NCBI GenBank assembly: GCA_903917505.1 | Contig: CAIXAY010000469.1 | Location: 1 to 17,845, forward strand | DNA: 17,845 nt | DNA from: an uncultured beta proteobacterium | Lineage (GTDB): Bacteria; Pseudomonadota; Gammaproteobacteria; Burkholderiales; Rhodocyclaceae | Direction: 5' to 3' | Shown here: piece after piece, positions 1 through 7,262 of the stretch | How the letters are laid out: every line of letters starts with the position of its first letter | How positions within the stretch are numbered: the first letter of the stretch is position 1 | Position numbers and translations under genes: made by a program | The notes under the pieces: generated by a model | The model's database searches: none | What the model was told of the DNA's origin: nothing | Seen by the model: only the letters and a program-made list of their open reading frames with translations

Positions 1-114
1 GCCTTCATCGTCCTCGCCTTCATGGTCGCCGCCAGGAACTGGATCGAGGCGACGCGCGCCGCGCGCGCCCACCTGCCGCTGCCGGCCCCGACCTCGGCCG
101 GCGGCTGCCACTGA
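1..114 (+). CDS. rnfE: RnfE/RsxE-like electron transport complex subunit, C-terminal end (partial)
   Basis: Only the last 37 codons are present, and the 5' end lies outside the window. The visible peptide starts AFIVLAFMVAARNWIEA and ends in a Pro/Ala-rich tail, TSAGGCH. The start resembles the last membrane helix and cytoplasmic end of RnfE/RsxE, the integral membrane subunit of the ion-translocating ferredoxin:NAD+ oxidoreductase (Rnf/Rsx) complex. The stop codon is 4 bases before the nth start. An rnf operon ending in rnfE followed by nth is a known arrangement in many proteobacteria, and this supports the call. The fragment is short, so the identity rests on the helix and the neighbour. 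Confidence 0.6.
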   Translation, partial: AFIVLAFMVAARNWIEATRAARAHLPLPAPTSAGGCH

Positions 115-118
115 GCCG

Positions 119-769
119 ATGAATCAGCAAAAGCGCGCCGAAATCTTCGCGCGCCTGCGCGAAGCCAACCCGGCGCCAACCACCGAGCTCGCATACGACA
201 GCACCTTCCAGTTGCTGATCGCCGTCATCCTTTCCGCACAAGCCACCGACAAGAGCGTCAACCTCGCGACGCGCAAGCTCTTCGCCGACGCGCCGACGCC
301 GCAAGCGATGCGCGCGCTCGGCGTCGCCGGTCTCACAACCTACATCAACCGCATCGGCCTGCACCAGGGCAAGGCGAAAAACGTGATCGCCACCTGCGCC
401 GAACTCATCGAAAAGCACGGCGGCGAAGTGCCGCACGATCGCGCCGCGCTCGAAGCGCTGCCGGGTGTCGGGCGCAAGACGGCCAACGTCGTCCTCAACA
501 CGGCGTTCGGCGAAGCGACGATCGCCGTCGACACGCACATCTTCCGCGTCGCCAACCGGACGCGCCTGGCCACCGGCAAGACCGTCCTCGCCGTCGAGCG
601 CAAGCTGGTAAAATCGATACCGGACGAATACCAGCACAACGCCCACCACTGGCTGATCCTGCACGGGCGCTACGTCTGCAAGGCACGCAAGCCGGAATGC
701 TGGCGCTGCATCATTGCCGACCTCTGCGAATACAAGGACAAGACTGAGCTTTACGAGGCAAAGAAATAA
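119..769 (+). CDS. nth: Endonuclease III (DNA glycosylase/AP lyase)
   Basis: The product is 216 aa, close to the usual length of about 211. It is a base-excision-repair enzyme that removes oxidised pyrimidines and nicks the abasic site. The helix-hairpin-helix, LPGVGRKTANVV, lies at about 114-125. The catalytic lysine is K120 and the catalytic aspartate is D138 (in VDTHIFRV), the same numbers as in the E. coli enzyme. The [4Fe-4S] loop has C187, C194, C197 and C203 in C-x6-C-x2-C-x5-C spacing. The gene starts 4 bases after the rnfE-like stop and is probably co-transcribed with it. A palindromic repeat begins 6 bases after its stop codon and may end the transcript. Confidence 0.96.
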   Translation: MNQQKRAEIFARLREANPAPTTELAYDSTFQLLIAVILSAQATDKSVNLATRKLFADAPTPQAMRALGVAGLTTYINRIGLHQGKAKNVIATCAELIEKHGGEVPHDRAALEALPGVGRKTANVVLNTAFGEATIAVDTHIFRVANRTRLATGKTVLAVERKLVKSIPDEYQHNAHHWLILHGRYVCKARKPECWRCIIADLCEYKDKTELYEAKK

Positions 770-775
770 AATCAA

Positions 776-899
776 GCACAACGGGCACAACGCACACAAC
801 GAAATCCCAAGAATGACCGATGACAATATCCTTATGGCGGATATTTCAGTCGGTAATTTTGAATTTCGCTTCTCGTTGTGTGCGTTGTGCCCCTTGTGG
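776..899. repeat. Palindromic intergenic repeat, copy 1 (ACAACG-unit arms)
   Basis: The left arm at 776-802 and the right arm at 873-899 are reverse complements at 25 of 27 positions. Each arm is a run of degenerate 9-base units around CACAACG, seen three times in the left arm. Between the arms is a second, inner dyad. ACCGA (816-820) pairs with TCGGT (850-854), TGA (821-823) with TCA (846-848), and ATATCC (826-831) with GGATAT (839-844). The element fills the gap between nth and the FIST gene. A related element lies at 13669-13793 and shares the inner 10-mer TGACCGATGA (814-823 here). It could act as a transcript terminator or stabiliser, or be a small non-autonomous mobile element. No target-site duplication is evident. 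Confidence 0.85.
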
Positions 900-925
900 T
901 TAAACCGCTTTTCGCTAAATACCCA

Positions 926-2038
926 ATGACCGTCGCCACCGCCCTTGTTTCAGGCAACGACCCGCTGCCGCAGCTTGCCGAAGCGGCCGTCGCAGAGGCG
1001 CTCGCCAAGGCCCGGCTTGATCAGGCCAATGGCATACTCCTTTTCCTGACCCCGGAATTCGGGCGGCACGCCCAGCAGGCGGTCACCGCGGCGGCGCGCG
1101 CGGCGCAATGCACCCAGGTCGCCGGGGCCGTCGTCTCGGGCGTATTCAACGAAACAGGCTGGGTGGTCGACCGCCCGGCGGCGGCCGTCATGGTCTTCGG
1201 CGGCGGCCTCTCGCTGACGCACGGCGTGGCGGGCGACGCGCCGATTCTGAGTTATTCGGGCGCGACCTTCCCGCCCGAGTGGGGCGAGTCCGGGACGCGT
1301 TTCGGCGGCAGCTTCGGCGGCGGCGCGGCGTACGCGGAGGCCGTCGTCTGGCAACAGAGCCGCCTGACCACGCCGCCGCGCTGCAGCGTGCAGATCCTCG
1401 GCGCGCAGGTGGACCTCGCCGCTTCGAGCGGCATGCAGTTGCTCGGCGAAGCGCTCGCAGTGGAGGCGGCCAACGGCTACGATCTCGAACGGCTGGGCAG
1501 CCAGGCTGCGCTGAAGAGCTTGAACCGCGCGCTGCCCGGCGAATTCCGCCAGCATGCGGCGCAACAACTGCATCACCTCGCCGCGCTGCTGATCGACGGC
1601 AAGGGCAGCGCCGAAAGCGCGCTGGCCGAAGGCCGCTGTCGCGCCGTGGCGATCATCGCGCTCAACGCCGACAACTCGCTGACCCTGGCCGAGCGGGTCG
1701 TTCCCGGCCAGCGTCTGGCCTGGGCCATCCGGCAGCCGGCCAGCGCCGAAGCCGACATGCGGCAGACGATCACGCGGCTCGCCGGGCGCGACTGCCGTCC
1801 GGCCTGCGCGCTGGTCTTTTCATGCATCGGCCGCGGCCCTTATTTTTACGGTGGTGAAGACCGCGACCTCAAGGTTCTCTGCCAACGCTTTCCCGGCCTG
1901 CCCCTGCTCGGCAGCTACGGCACCGGCCAGATCGCCACGGCGCGCGGCGGCGCCGAAATGCACAACCGCCAGCTGCAAAATGCCGTTGTCACGGCGCTGA
2001 TCAGCCCGAAGGAAGCCCATGTTCAATCCATCGCGTGA
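926..2038 (+). CDS. FIST-domain (N and C) signal-transduction protein
   Basis: This is a 370-aa protein with a two-part FIST architecture, a predicted small-ligand-binding sensory fold. The N-terminal FIST part covers roughly 25-215, with ILLFLTPEF near 37-45 and a Gly-rich GGSFGGGAAYAEAV near 127-140. The C-terminal part covers roughly 220-362 and holds the typical FSCIGRGPYF (298-307) and LLGSYGTGQI (327-336). No signal peptide, membrane helix or output domain is visible, so it is probably a stand-alone cytosolic ligand binder. I chose ATG 926. The reading frame stays open back to 878, but that extension lies inside the palindromic repeat. The gene overlaps the DUF1841 start by 20 bases, which indicates translational coupling. 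The ligand is unknown. Confidence 0.85.
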   Translation: MTVATALVSGNDPLPQLAEAAVAEALAKARLDQANGILLFLTPEFGRHAQQAVTAAARAAQCTQVAGAVVSGVFNETGWVVDRPAAAVMVFGGGLSLTHGVAGDAPILSYSGATFPPEWGESGTRFGGSFGGGAAYAEAVVWQQSRLTTPPRCSVQILGAQVDLAASSGMQLLGEALAVEAANGYDLERLGSQAALKSLNRALPGEFRQHAAQQLHHLAALLIDGKGSAESALAEGRCRAVAIIALNADNSLTLAERVVPGQRLAWAIRQPASAEADMRQTITRLAGRDCRPACALVFSCIGRGPYFYGGEDRDLKVLCQRFPGLPLLGSYGTGQIATARGGAEMHNRQLQNAVVTALISPKEAHVQSIA

Positions 2039-2447
2039 ACAGGTTCGCCGCTTTTTCTGCGAAGCCTGGCGCAAGCACCGCGAGCGCCTGCCGCTCGAAG
2101 GCGCCGAAGCGACAGCCGCCGACCTCATCGAGCTGCATCCCGAATATCATGCCCTGCTCGAAACGCCGGGCGCCGCCGTCGAACAGGAGTTCACGCCCGA
2201 AGGCGGCCAGATGAATCCCTTTCTCCATCTCTCATTGCACCTGGCCATCGCCGATCAGATCAGCGTCGACCGGCCGGCCGGAATTCGCGCCGCTTACCAG
2301 GCGCTGCGCCAGAAGCTGGAAGTGCATGCGGCCGAACACGCGATTCTCGAATGCCTGGGCGAGACGCTCTGGCGCGCCCAGAGCGAGGGCGGTACGATGG
2401 ATGCCGAGCAGTATCTGGAATGCGTACGCCGGGCCCTGGCCCGCTAA
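2019..2447 (+). CDS. DUF1841 family protein
   Basis: This is a 142-aa predicted helical, soluble protein of unknown function. The opening MFNPSREQVRRFF and the core NPFLHLSLHLAI followed by a PAGIRAAY segment are hallmarks of the DUF1841 family of beta/gammaproteobacteria. Three HxxxH pairs stand out: H40/H44, H70/H74 and H103/H107, followed by E111. Such spacing on helices could bind metal, but that is inference. A good ribosome-binding site (GAAGGAA, about 2008-2014) precedes the ATG inside the end of the FIST gene. The stop is 17 bases before pyrK, so the gene sits mid-operon between a ligand sensor and a flavin/Fe-S oxidoreductase. Confidence 0.88.
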   Translation: MFNPSREQVRRFFCEAWRKHRERLPLEGAEATAADLIELHPEYHALLETPGAAVEQEFTPEGGQMNPFLHLSLHLAIADQISVDRPAGIRAAYQALRQKLEVHAAEHAILECLGETLWRAQSEGGTMDAEQYLECVRRALAR

Positions 2448-2464
2448 GACCACAAGGACTCCGC

Positions 2465-3292
2465 ATGCAATTTACCTCAATGATCCTTTCCAACGTCGAG
2501 ATCTCGCCCGGCTACTGGCGCATGCGCCTGACCGCGCCGCCGGAATTTTCGGCGGCCCGGGCCGGCCAGTTCGTCATGGTGCGCGTCAGCGCGGCGATCG
2601 ATCCGCTCCTGCGCCGGCCCCTGGCAATCTTCGACATCGGCATGCACAAACCGCCGCAGAGCGGCTCGCAGGCGCAACCCTTCTTCGAGATGCTCTATCG
2701 CGTCGTCGGCAAGGGTACGGCGATGCTCTCGGTGCTGCATGAGACCGACCTGCTCGACATCCTCGGCCCGCTCGGCAGCGGCTTTCAACTCGGCAGCATC
2801 GATGAGGAGAAGCTGATCGTCGGCGGCGGCATCGGCCTCGCGCCGCTTTACCTGCTGGCCCGCGAACTCGTCGCCCAGGGCTCGCCGGTGCGTCTTTTCG
2901 CCGGCGGCAGGACGCGCGACGACATCCTGTGCACCACCGAATTCGAACGCCTCGGCGTCGAGTGCTATACGGCGACCGAGGACGGCTCGCTCGGCGAACA
3001 AGGCTTCGTCACCGTCGCGTTAAACCGCCGCCTCGATACGCTCAAGGGCCGCGCCACGCTCTACGCCTGCGGGCCGGACGGCATGCTCGCCGCCGTCGCC
3101 AAAATCGCGGCGGAACGCAACATCCCGTGCCAGGTGTCGCTCGAAGGCTATATGGCCTGCGGCGTCGGCGCCTGCCTCGGCTGCGTTGCGCCGGGCAAGG
3201 GCCACAGCGAGGCGACGCCGGACTTCCGCTGCGTGTGCACCGAGGGCCCGGTCTTCGAAGCTGCCGATCTCCTGTGGGGAGCGCACGCATGA
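2465..3292 (+). CDS. pyrK: Dihydroorotate dehydrogenase B electron-transfer subunit (PyrK)
   Basis: This 275-aa protein is the FAD- and [2Fe-2S]-containing subunit that passes electrons from dihydroorotate, via PyrD FMN, to NAD+. An FAD-binding barrel holds RRPLAIFDI (50-58). The NAD-domain signature GGGIGLAPL is at 120-128. The C-terminal cluster motif [11 protein letters not shown] contributes C232, C237 and C240, with the fourth ligand probably C258 in VCTEGPVF. The chosen ATG has AAGGA (2454-2458) at normal spacing; the longer frame upstream runs into the DUF1841 gene. The end overlaps the pyrD start as ATGA (3289-3292), the usual sign of a coupled PyrK-PyrD complex. Related ferredoxin-reductase-like proteins exist, but the pyrD neighbour makes this call firm. 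Confidence 0.93.
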   Translation: MQFTSMILSNVEISPGYWRMRLTAPPEFSAARAGQFVMVRVSAAIDPLLRRPLAIFDIGMHKPPQSGSQAQPFFEMLYRVVGKGTAMLSVLHETDLLDILGPLGSGFQLGSIDEEKLIVGGGIGLAPLYLLARELVAQGSPVRLFAGGRTRDDILCTTEFERLGVECYTATEDGSLGEQGFVTVALNRRLDTLKGRATLYACGPDGMLAAVAKIAAERNIPCQVSLEGYMACGVGACLGCVAPGKGHSEATPDFRCVCTEGPVFEAADLLWGAHA

Positions 3293-4215
3293 AATTCGAC
3301 CTCAAGCTTGACCTCTCCGTCAATCTCGCCGGCATCGCCTTGCGCAACCCGGTGATGACCGCTTCGGGGACTTTCGGCTACGGCGAGGAGTTCGCCGATT
3401 ACGTCGATCTGCTCTCGATTGGCGCCTTCGTCACCAAGGGCCTGTCGCTCAAGCCGCGCGCCGGCAATCCGACGCCGCGCATCGTCGAGACGCCGGGCGG
3501 CATGCTCAATGCCATTGGTCTACAGAACGTCGGCATCGAGGCTTTCATCGCCAAGAAGGTCCCCTTCCTGCGCTCGGTGAACACGCCGGCGATCGCCAAT
3601 TTCTTCGGCGACACCATCGACGAGTACGCCGAGATGGCCGGCCGCCTCGACGCGATTCCGGAAGTCGCGGGCCTCGAGATGAACATCTCCTGCCCCAACG
3701 TCAAGCAGGGCGGCATCGTTTTCGGCGCCGACCCGGCCTGCGCCGCGAGCGTCGTCGCCGCCTGCCGCGCGATGACGAAAAAGCCGCTGCTCGTCAAGCT
3801 CTCGCCGAATGTCACCGACATCGTCGCCATGGCGCACGCCTGCGAGGATGCCGGCGCCGATTCGCTGTCGCTGATCAACACCCTGGTCGGCATGGCCATC
3901 GACTTGAACAAGCGCCGTCCGGTGCTGGCCAACATCACCGGCGGTTTTTCCGGCCCGGCGATCAAGCCGATCGCGCTGCGCATGGTCTGGCAGGTCGCCA
4001 AAGCAGTGAAGATACCGGTCGTCGGCATCGGCGGGATCATGAACGCCACCGACGCGCTCGAATTCATCCTCGCCGGCGCCACCGCGGTGCAGGTCGGCAC
4101 CGCCAGCTTCATCAACCCCGGCGCGGCGCAGAAGATCGCCGAGGACATGGCGACCTGGCTGGTCGCCAATGGCGTTGCCGACGTCAAGAGCCTGATCGGC
4201 GCGCTCGAAGTGTGA
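3289..4215 (+). CDS. pyrD: Dihydroorotate dehydrogenase, class 1B catalytic subunit
   Basis: This 308-aa FMN enzyme oxidises dihydroorotate to orotate in de novo pyrimidine synthesis. The class 1B type is shown by the catalytic cysteine C135 in [11 protein letters not shown], where class 2 enzymes carry a serine. It is also shown by the adjacent pyrK and by the absence of an N-terminal membrane-anchoring helix. Other family segments are [15 protein letters not shown] (20-34), [10 protein letters not shown] (71-80), KLSPNVTDI (170-178), [15 protein letters not shown] (213-227) and the FMN-phosphate region GIGGI (246-250) with VGTASF (269-274). It is the last gene of the plus-strand operon and converges with the S4 gene 15 bases away. 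Confidence 0.95.
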   Translation: MKFDLKLDLSVNLAGIALRNPVMTASGTFGYGEEFADYVDLLSIGAFVTKGLSLKPRAGNPTPRIVETPGGMLNAIGLQNVGIEAFIAKKVPFLRSVNTPAIANFFGDTIDEYAEMAGRLDAIPEVAGLEMNISCPNVKQGGIVFGADPACAASVVAACRAMTKKPLLVKLSPNVTDIVAMAHACEDAGADSLSLINTLVGMAIDLNKRRPVLANITGGFSGPAIKPIALRMVWQVAKAVKIPVVGIGGIMNATDALEFILAGATAVQVGTASFINPGAAQKIAEDMATWLVANGVADVKSLIGALEV

Positions 4216-4242
4216 ACGGCCGCGCCCCGCTCAGGGGGCCGT
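4216..4242. terminator. GC hairpin between convergent pyrD and S4 genes
   Basis: ACGGCC (4216-4221) pairs with GGCCGT (4237-4242), and an inner CCC/GGG stem closes over GCTCA. The structure sits directly after the pyrD stop and covers the last codons of the opposing S4 gene. There is no run of T on either side, so it is a weak candidate for a two-way terminator. Confidence 0.3.
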
Positions 4243-4452
4243 GGCGGCGATGAGTTCGATGATTTCCTCGGCGTAGGCGACGCGTTGCCCCGGCCGCAGC
4301 TTGGCGCGCTTGCGCGTCTCGACGGCGCCATCGACCTGCACCTTGCCGGCCGCGATCTCGGCGTGCGCGTAGCCGCCCGAGTGGCACAGGCCGGTGGTCT
4401 TGAGCAACTGGTCGAGCTGGATGAACTCGCCGCGGATTTCAAATGTAGTCAT
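4231..4452 (-). CDS. S4-domain RNA-binding protein, YbcJ-like
   Basis: This 73-aa protein is a nearly bare S4 fold. IQLDQLLKTTGLCHSGGYA (11-29) is followed by AAGKVQVDGAVETRKRAKL (34-52), the RNA-contacting part. Stand-alone S4 proteins of this type resemble E. coli YbcJ and are thought to bind structured RNA, probably ribosomal. The start is taken as ATG at 4452; a TTG immediately upstream is also possible. The gene is last in a minus-strand operon, 9 bases after the YkgJ-type gene and downstream of two tRNA-modifying genes, which fits a role in RNA biology. The exact target is unknown. Confidence 0.85.
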   Translation of the reverse strand: MTTFEIRGEFIQLDQLLKTTGLCHSGGYAHAEIAAGKVQVDGAVETRKRAKLRPGQRVAYAEEIIELIAATAP

Positions 4453-4461
4453 CAAAAGCTT

Positions 4462-4797
4462 TCAAAGGGAAAGTGGCGGCAGGCCGTGGCGCCGCCGCGC
4501 GCGATCGCAGGCGTCGTCGCCGATGCCGAGCGGCGCGTAGGGCGCGAAATCGCGGCAGGGTCCGGGGCGTTGTTCGTAGATCATGCAGCGTACCTTGCTG
4601 CCTATTTCACCTTCGAGCGCCACGCAACACGGCGGCGCGGCGTCGGTGCCGCGCATGCGCACCAGCGTCGCGGTCAGCGGCAGGGTCAGCGCGACCGGCA
4701 CGCCGGCGCGCTCGCCGTCGGCCAGATCGAGCCGGTGAAAATCCACGCGAAAAGCCGCGCAACAGGCGCCGCAACTGAGACAGGCAAGCTCCGACAT
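4462..4797 (-). CDS. YkgJ-family cysteine-cluster protein
   Basis: This is a 111-aa protein starting MSELACLSCGACC. The N-terminal C6-x2-C9-x2-C12-C13 group is followed by C57/C58, C71 in CMIYEQRP and C81 in CRDF. This is the pattern of the YkgJ / UPF0153 family, which is predicted to hold zinc or iron through its cysteines. The family's biochemical role is not settled. The start at 4797 puts the first cysteine motif near the N terminus, as in relatives. An in-frame ATG at 4857 would add 20 unconserved residues and abut the upstream stop. It lies between the trmB-like gene and the S4 gene on the same strand. Confidence 0.8.
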   Translation of the reverse strand: MSELACLSCGACCAAFRVDFHRLDLADGERAGVPVALTLPLTATLVRMRGTDAAPPCCVALEGEIGSKVRCMIYEQRPGPCRDFAPYAPLGIGDDACDRARRRHGLPPLSL

Positions 4798-4857
4798 GGG
4801 CCAACGCTTTCGTGAAAAGGTCTGATTGTCGCGCAGCCGCCTTTGCGCGGCAAACAT

Positions 4858-5547
4858 TCACAGCGTCACGACGGCCCGATAGAGCGTATGCCCCGAGTCA
4901 AGATACTTGCGCTCGAACGGCGTCAGCGCCTCGCGCGGCAGATAGTCTTCGCAGCGGGCGGCGGCGTGCGTCAGCCGTTCGACGGCGAAACAGAATTCGT
5001 CGACATAGATTTTCCAGTTACTGCGGCACTCGAGCACGCCGCCGAGTTCAAGCAGCGTCGAAAAAACCGGATGCCCGTGCCAGCGCCGCGCCAGCTGGCC
5101 GATCTTCGGCCAGGGATTGGGATAGAGCAGGTAGTGGCGCGCCGGACGGATACCGGCATCGCGCAGCAGGCGCCAGTAGTCGACGAGGTCGGCGCGCACC
5201 AGGTCGAGATTGGCCGGCAGCCCGCCGGCCGCGTCGCGCGGCAGGCACAAGCGCGACTGGGCGCGCCGCAGGCGCGCCTGTGACTGATCGACGCCGATCA
5301 CGTAATGGTCGGGATAAGTGCGCGCCAGCGCGATGCTGCTCGCGCCGCCGCCGCAGCCCGCGTCGAGGATCAGCGGCGCGGCGGGCGCAAGCGCCGCGCG
5401 GCGCGCCATGCTCGCAGCGAAAGCGGCGCGATTGTAATCGGCGTAGGGCTTTCTGAACGGCGCATGCCGGTGCCGGTCGAGCAGCCGCGCGAGGTGTTCG
5501 TGGACACCGCCCTGGGCGCTGGTCGGAACGCGCGAATTGGCCTGCAT
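4858..5547 (-). CDS. TrmB-like SAM-dependent tRNA (guanine-N7)-methyltransferase
   Basis: This is a 229-aa class I methyltransferase. The SAM motif ILDAGCGGGASSIALA lies at 60-75 and the acidic strand end VIGVDQSQ at 83-90. The catalytic-type loop YLLYPNPWPK (139-148) corresponds to the PDPW-K loop of TrmB, and the C-terminal FERKYLDSGHTLYR resembles the TrmB FE...G...Y end. It differs from classical TrmB in having LDAGCG rather than an EIGFG-type motif and in the segment RRWHGHPVF (154-162). It is therefore either a divergent TrmB or a paralogue with another RNA substrate. The start ATG lies 4 bases after the dusC stop, and a longer upstream frame would run into dusC. Confidence 0.8.
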   Translation of the reverse strand: MQANSRVPTSAQGGVHEHLARLLDRHRHAPFRKPYADYNRAAFAASMARRAALAPAAPLILDAGCGGGASSIALARTYPDHYVIGVDQSQARLRRAQSRLCLPRDAAGGLPANLDLVRADLVDYWRLLRDAGIRPARHYLLYPNPWPKIGQLARRWHGHPVFSTLLELGGVLECRSNWKIYVDEFCFAVERLTHAAARCEDYLPREALTPFERKYLDSGHTLYRAVVTL

Positions 5548-5551
5548 GCGC

Positions 5552-6553
5552 TCAGGCGGACAGCAGGACGGCAGCGACCGGCACGCCGTGCATTTCGAGC
5601 ACGCGGCTCGTTTCCGCACAGCCGCGCAGCGGGCGCACCGCCCAGTACAGCGCCTCGGCCTGGACAAAACGGCGGCGCAGCGACGCCAGCCACAACTTCA
5701 GGCGCCCCGGCGCATGCCGCGGCTCGACGCGCCCCTGCACCTGCGACCAGAATTCGGCGAGCAGCGGCAGCAGCTCCAGCCACTCGGCATCGCGCGCCGC
5801 CAGCGCTGCGGCCGGCGCCGCAGCGCCCGGGGACATGGCCCGGATGCGCCGCGCGAGAAACGGGTCGACCACCGCGCCGCGCCCGAGCATCACGTCGGCG
5901 CAAGTGCTGGCCGTGCGGCACAGGCGGTAATCTTCGGGCGTCCACACCTCACCGTTGGCGATCACCGTGACCTTCACCGCGGCACGGATGCGCGCGATCC
6001 ACTCCCAGTGCGCCGGCGGCTTGTAGCCCTCGACCTTGGTGCGCGCATGCACGACCAGAGAAGAAACGCCGCCGGCTTCGAGCGCGCGCGCGCACTCGAT
6101 CGCCTTGCCGGTGCCGCTGACGCCGAGGCGCATTTTCGCCGAAACCGGAATGTTCGGTGGCACGGCATCGCGCACCGCGCGAACGATTCGTCCGAGAAGC
6201 TCGGGATCGTCGAGCAGCGTCGCGCCGCCGCCATGGCGGTTCACGGTCGGCGCCGGGCAGCCGAAGTTCAGGTCGATGCCGGCCGGCGCAAGCTGCGCGA
6301 GCTGTGCGGCGTTCTCGGCCAGGCACGGCGGATCGCTGCCGAGCAGCTGGACGACGACCGGCGTTCCGGCAGGCGTGCGGCTGCCGCGGTCAAGCTCGGG
6401 GCAGATGCGGCGGAAGGTTTTCGCCGGCAGCAGCGTCCCCGACACGCGGACGAACTCGGTGACGGCGCCGTCGTAACCGCCGACGCGCGTGAGCACGTCG
6501 CGCAGCACGCAGTCGGCGAGTCCTTCCATGGGGGCGAGCAATAGTCGGCTCAT
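5552..6553 (-). CDS. dusC: tRNA-dihydrouridine(16) synthase DusC
   Basis: This 333-aa FMN enzyme reduces uridine to dihydrouridine in the tRNA D-loop. It opens with LLLAPMEGLADCVLRD and has TEFVRVSGTLLP (32-43) and RICPELDRGSRTPAGT (49-64). The active-site cysteine is C99 in DLNFGCPAPTVNRHGGGATLL. Further on it carries VSAKMRLG and VIANGEVW. The TEFVRV...RICPEL sequence favours the DusC subfamily (position U16) over DusA or DusB. The start is ATG 6553 (MSRLLLAPMEG); an ATG 12 bases upstream is also possible. It is the first gene of a four-gene minus-strand run and so probably directs expression of the downstream RNA genes. Confidence 0.93.
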   Translation of the reverse strand: MSRLLLAPMEGLADCVLRDVLTRVGGYDGAVTEFVRVSGTLLPAKTFRRICPELDRGSRTPAGTPVVVQLLGSDPPCLAENAAQLAQLAPAGIDLNFGCPAPTVNRHGGGATLLDDPELLGRIVRAVRDAVPPNIPVSAKMRLGVSGTGKAIECARALEAGGVSSLVVHARTKVEGYKPPAHWEWIARIRAAVKVTVIANGEVWTPEDYRLCRTASTCADVMLGRGAVVDPFLARRIRAMSPGAAAPAAALAARDAEWLELLPLLAEFWSQVQGRVEPRHAPGRLKLWLASLRRRFVQAEALYWAVRPLRGCAETSRVLEMHGVPVAAVLLSA

Positions 6554-6612
6554 AAGTTGACGCATGATACTGAAAAACCCGCCGGGAACCGCTGTCGCCA
6601 AGGCGCCCGGGG

Positions 6613-6636
6613 AGAAAAACATCGGGCTTCCCGGAT
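6613..6636 (-). terminator. Rho-independent terminator of the bPH-domain gene
   Basis: Read on the minus strand, just after the bPH-gene stop, CGGG-AAG-CCCG forms a short stem. Two more A-T pairs extend it around a one-base bulge, and a T-rich GTTTTTCT follows. It separates the bPH gene from dusC, so dusC probably has its own promoter in the remaining 60 bases or so. On the plus strand the same stem is followed only by TTTTC. Confidence 0.55.
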
Positions 6637-6644
6637 TTTCGATC

Positions 6645-7262
6645 TTATTTGGTCGGATCGTATTTGCTTTGATAACCCGGATTTTCCGCGGGCCGCATGG
6701 CATTCGGATAATTCCAGTCCGTCTTGATGTCGACCGAGACCTTCTTTATCTGCTTGAACACTTCGTAGGGATTCGCGATCGCCACGAACTGATCGCAAGG
6801 CCGCCTTCTGCCGTCGCCCGAGCTTCCCGAAAATGCCTGAATGGTCCCAACGCCGAACAGGTTTTCAATCGGACCGACGTTGACCTCGATATCCGCAATC
6901 TTGTCGTAGTCGATCGCCTTGAAATCGATTCCGAAAAAACCGCTGCGCATCAACAACCGTTTGTTGGTGATTGCATAGCAGGTGTTGTTGAAAACGAGAT
7001 ACAGGCGCGCCATGTTCAGAATGCTCGCCCAAAACGGGAGCAAGTGCAGCGCGAAAAAAGGAATGGCGAATCTCGCCATGTTCGCAGGCATGTTGCGGAT
7101 GAATCCGAAATAATCGATCGCCCCCCATATCAATCCGATGACCAGAAACGGAATCCCCGAACAGAGGAATGGAACGAAAACGGGCTTGCCAATCCACAGC
7201 ATGCTTTCGTCTTGATCCCGCACCGCCTCGAATTGCGGTGGAATGTTTTGATCTGTCAGCAC
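6645..7262 (-). CDS. Bacterial PH-domain (DUF304-type) membrane protein
   Basis: This is a 205-aa protein. Two hydrophobic helices lie at about 28-52 and 64-92. A bacterial PH-like domain then follows, from NNTCYAITNKRLLMRSGFFGIDFKAI (92-117) through IADIEVNVGPIENLFGVGTI (122-141). This layout (a short charged start with LWIGKP, paired helices, then the PH domain) is typical of DUF304/bPH2 proteins of unknown function. The C-terminal 30 residues are polar. I place the start at GTG 7262, preceded by AGAGAG at suitable spacing. The frame stays open far upstream without homology; an ATG further up (MPCDHRR) is less likely. The gene is richer in A/T than its neighbours, which may mean later acquisition. 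Confidence 0.72.
   Translation of the reverse strand: MLTDQNIPPQFEAVRDQDESMLWIGKPVFVPFLCSGIPFLVIGLIWGAIDYFGFIRNMPANMARFAIPFFALHLLPFWASILNMARLYLVFNNTCYAITNKRLLMRSGFFGIDFKAIDYDKIADIEVNVGPIENLFGVGTIQAFSGSSGDGRRRPCDQFVAIANPYEVFKQIKKVSVDIKTDWNYPNAMRPAENPGYQSKYDPTK

Noticed and set aside
20..826. Minus-strand open frame of 268 codons over nth
   Set aside because: It is antisense to a confidently identified nth, has low-complexity Arg/Val/Gly-rich content typical of GC-rich shadow frames, and starts in the repeat.
776..899. CRISPR-like array
   Set aside because: The units are 9 bases, degenerate, without spacers and arranged as inverted arms, so it is a palindromic element and not a CRISPR.
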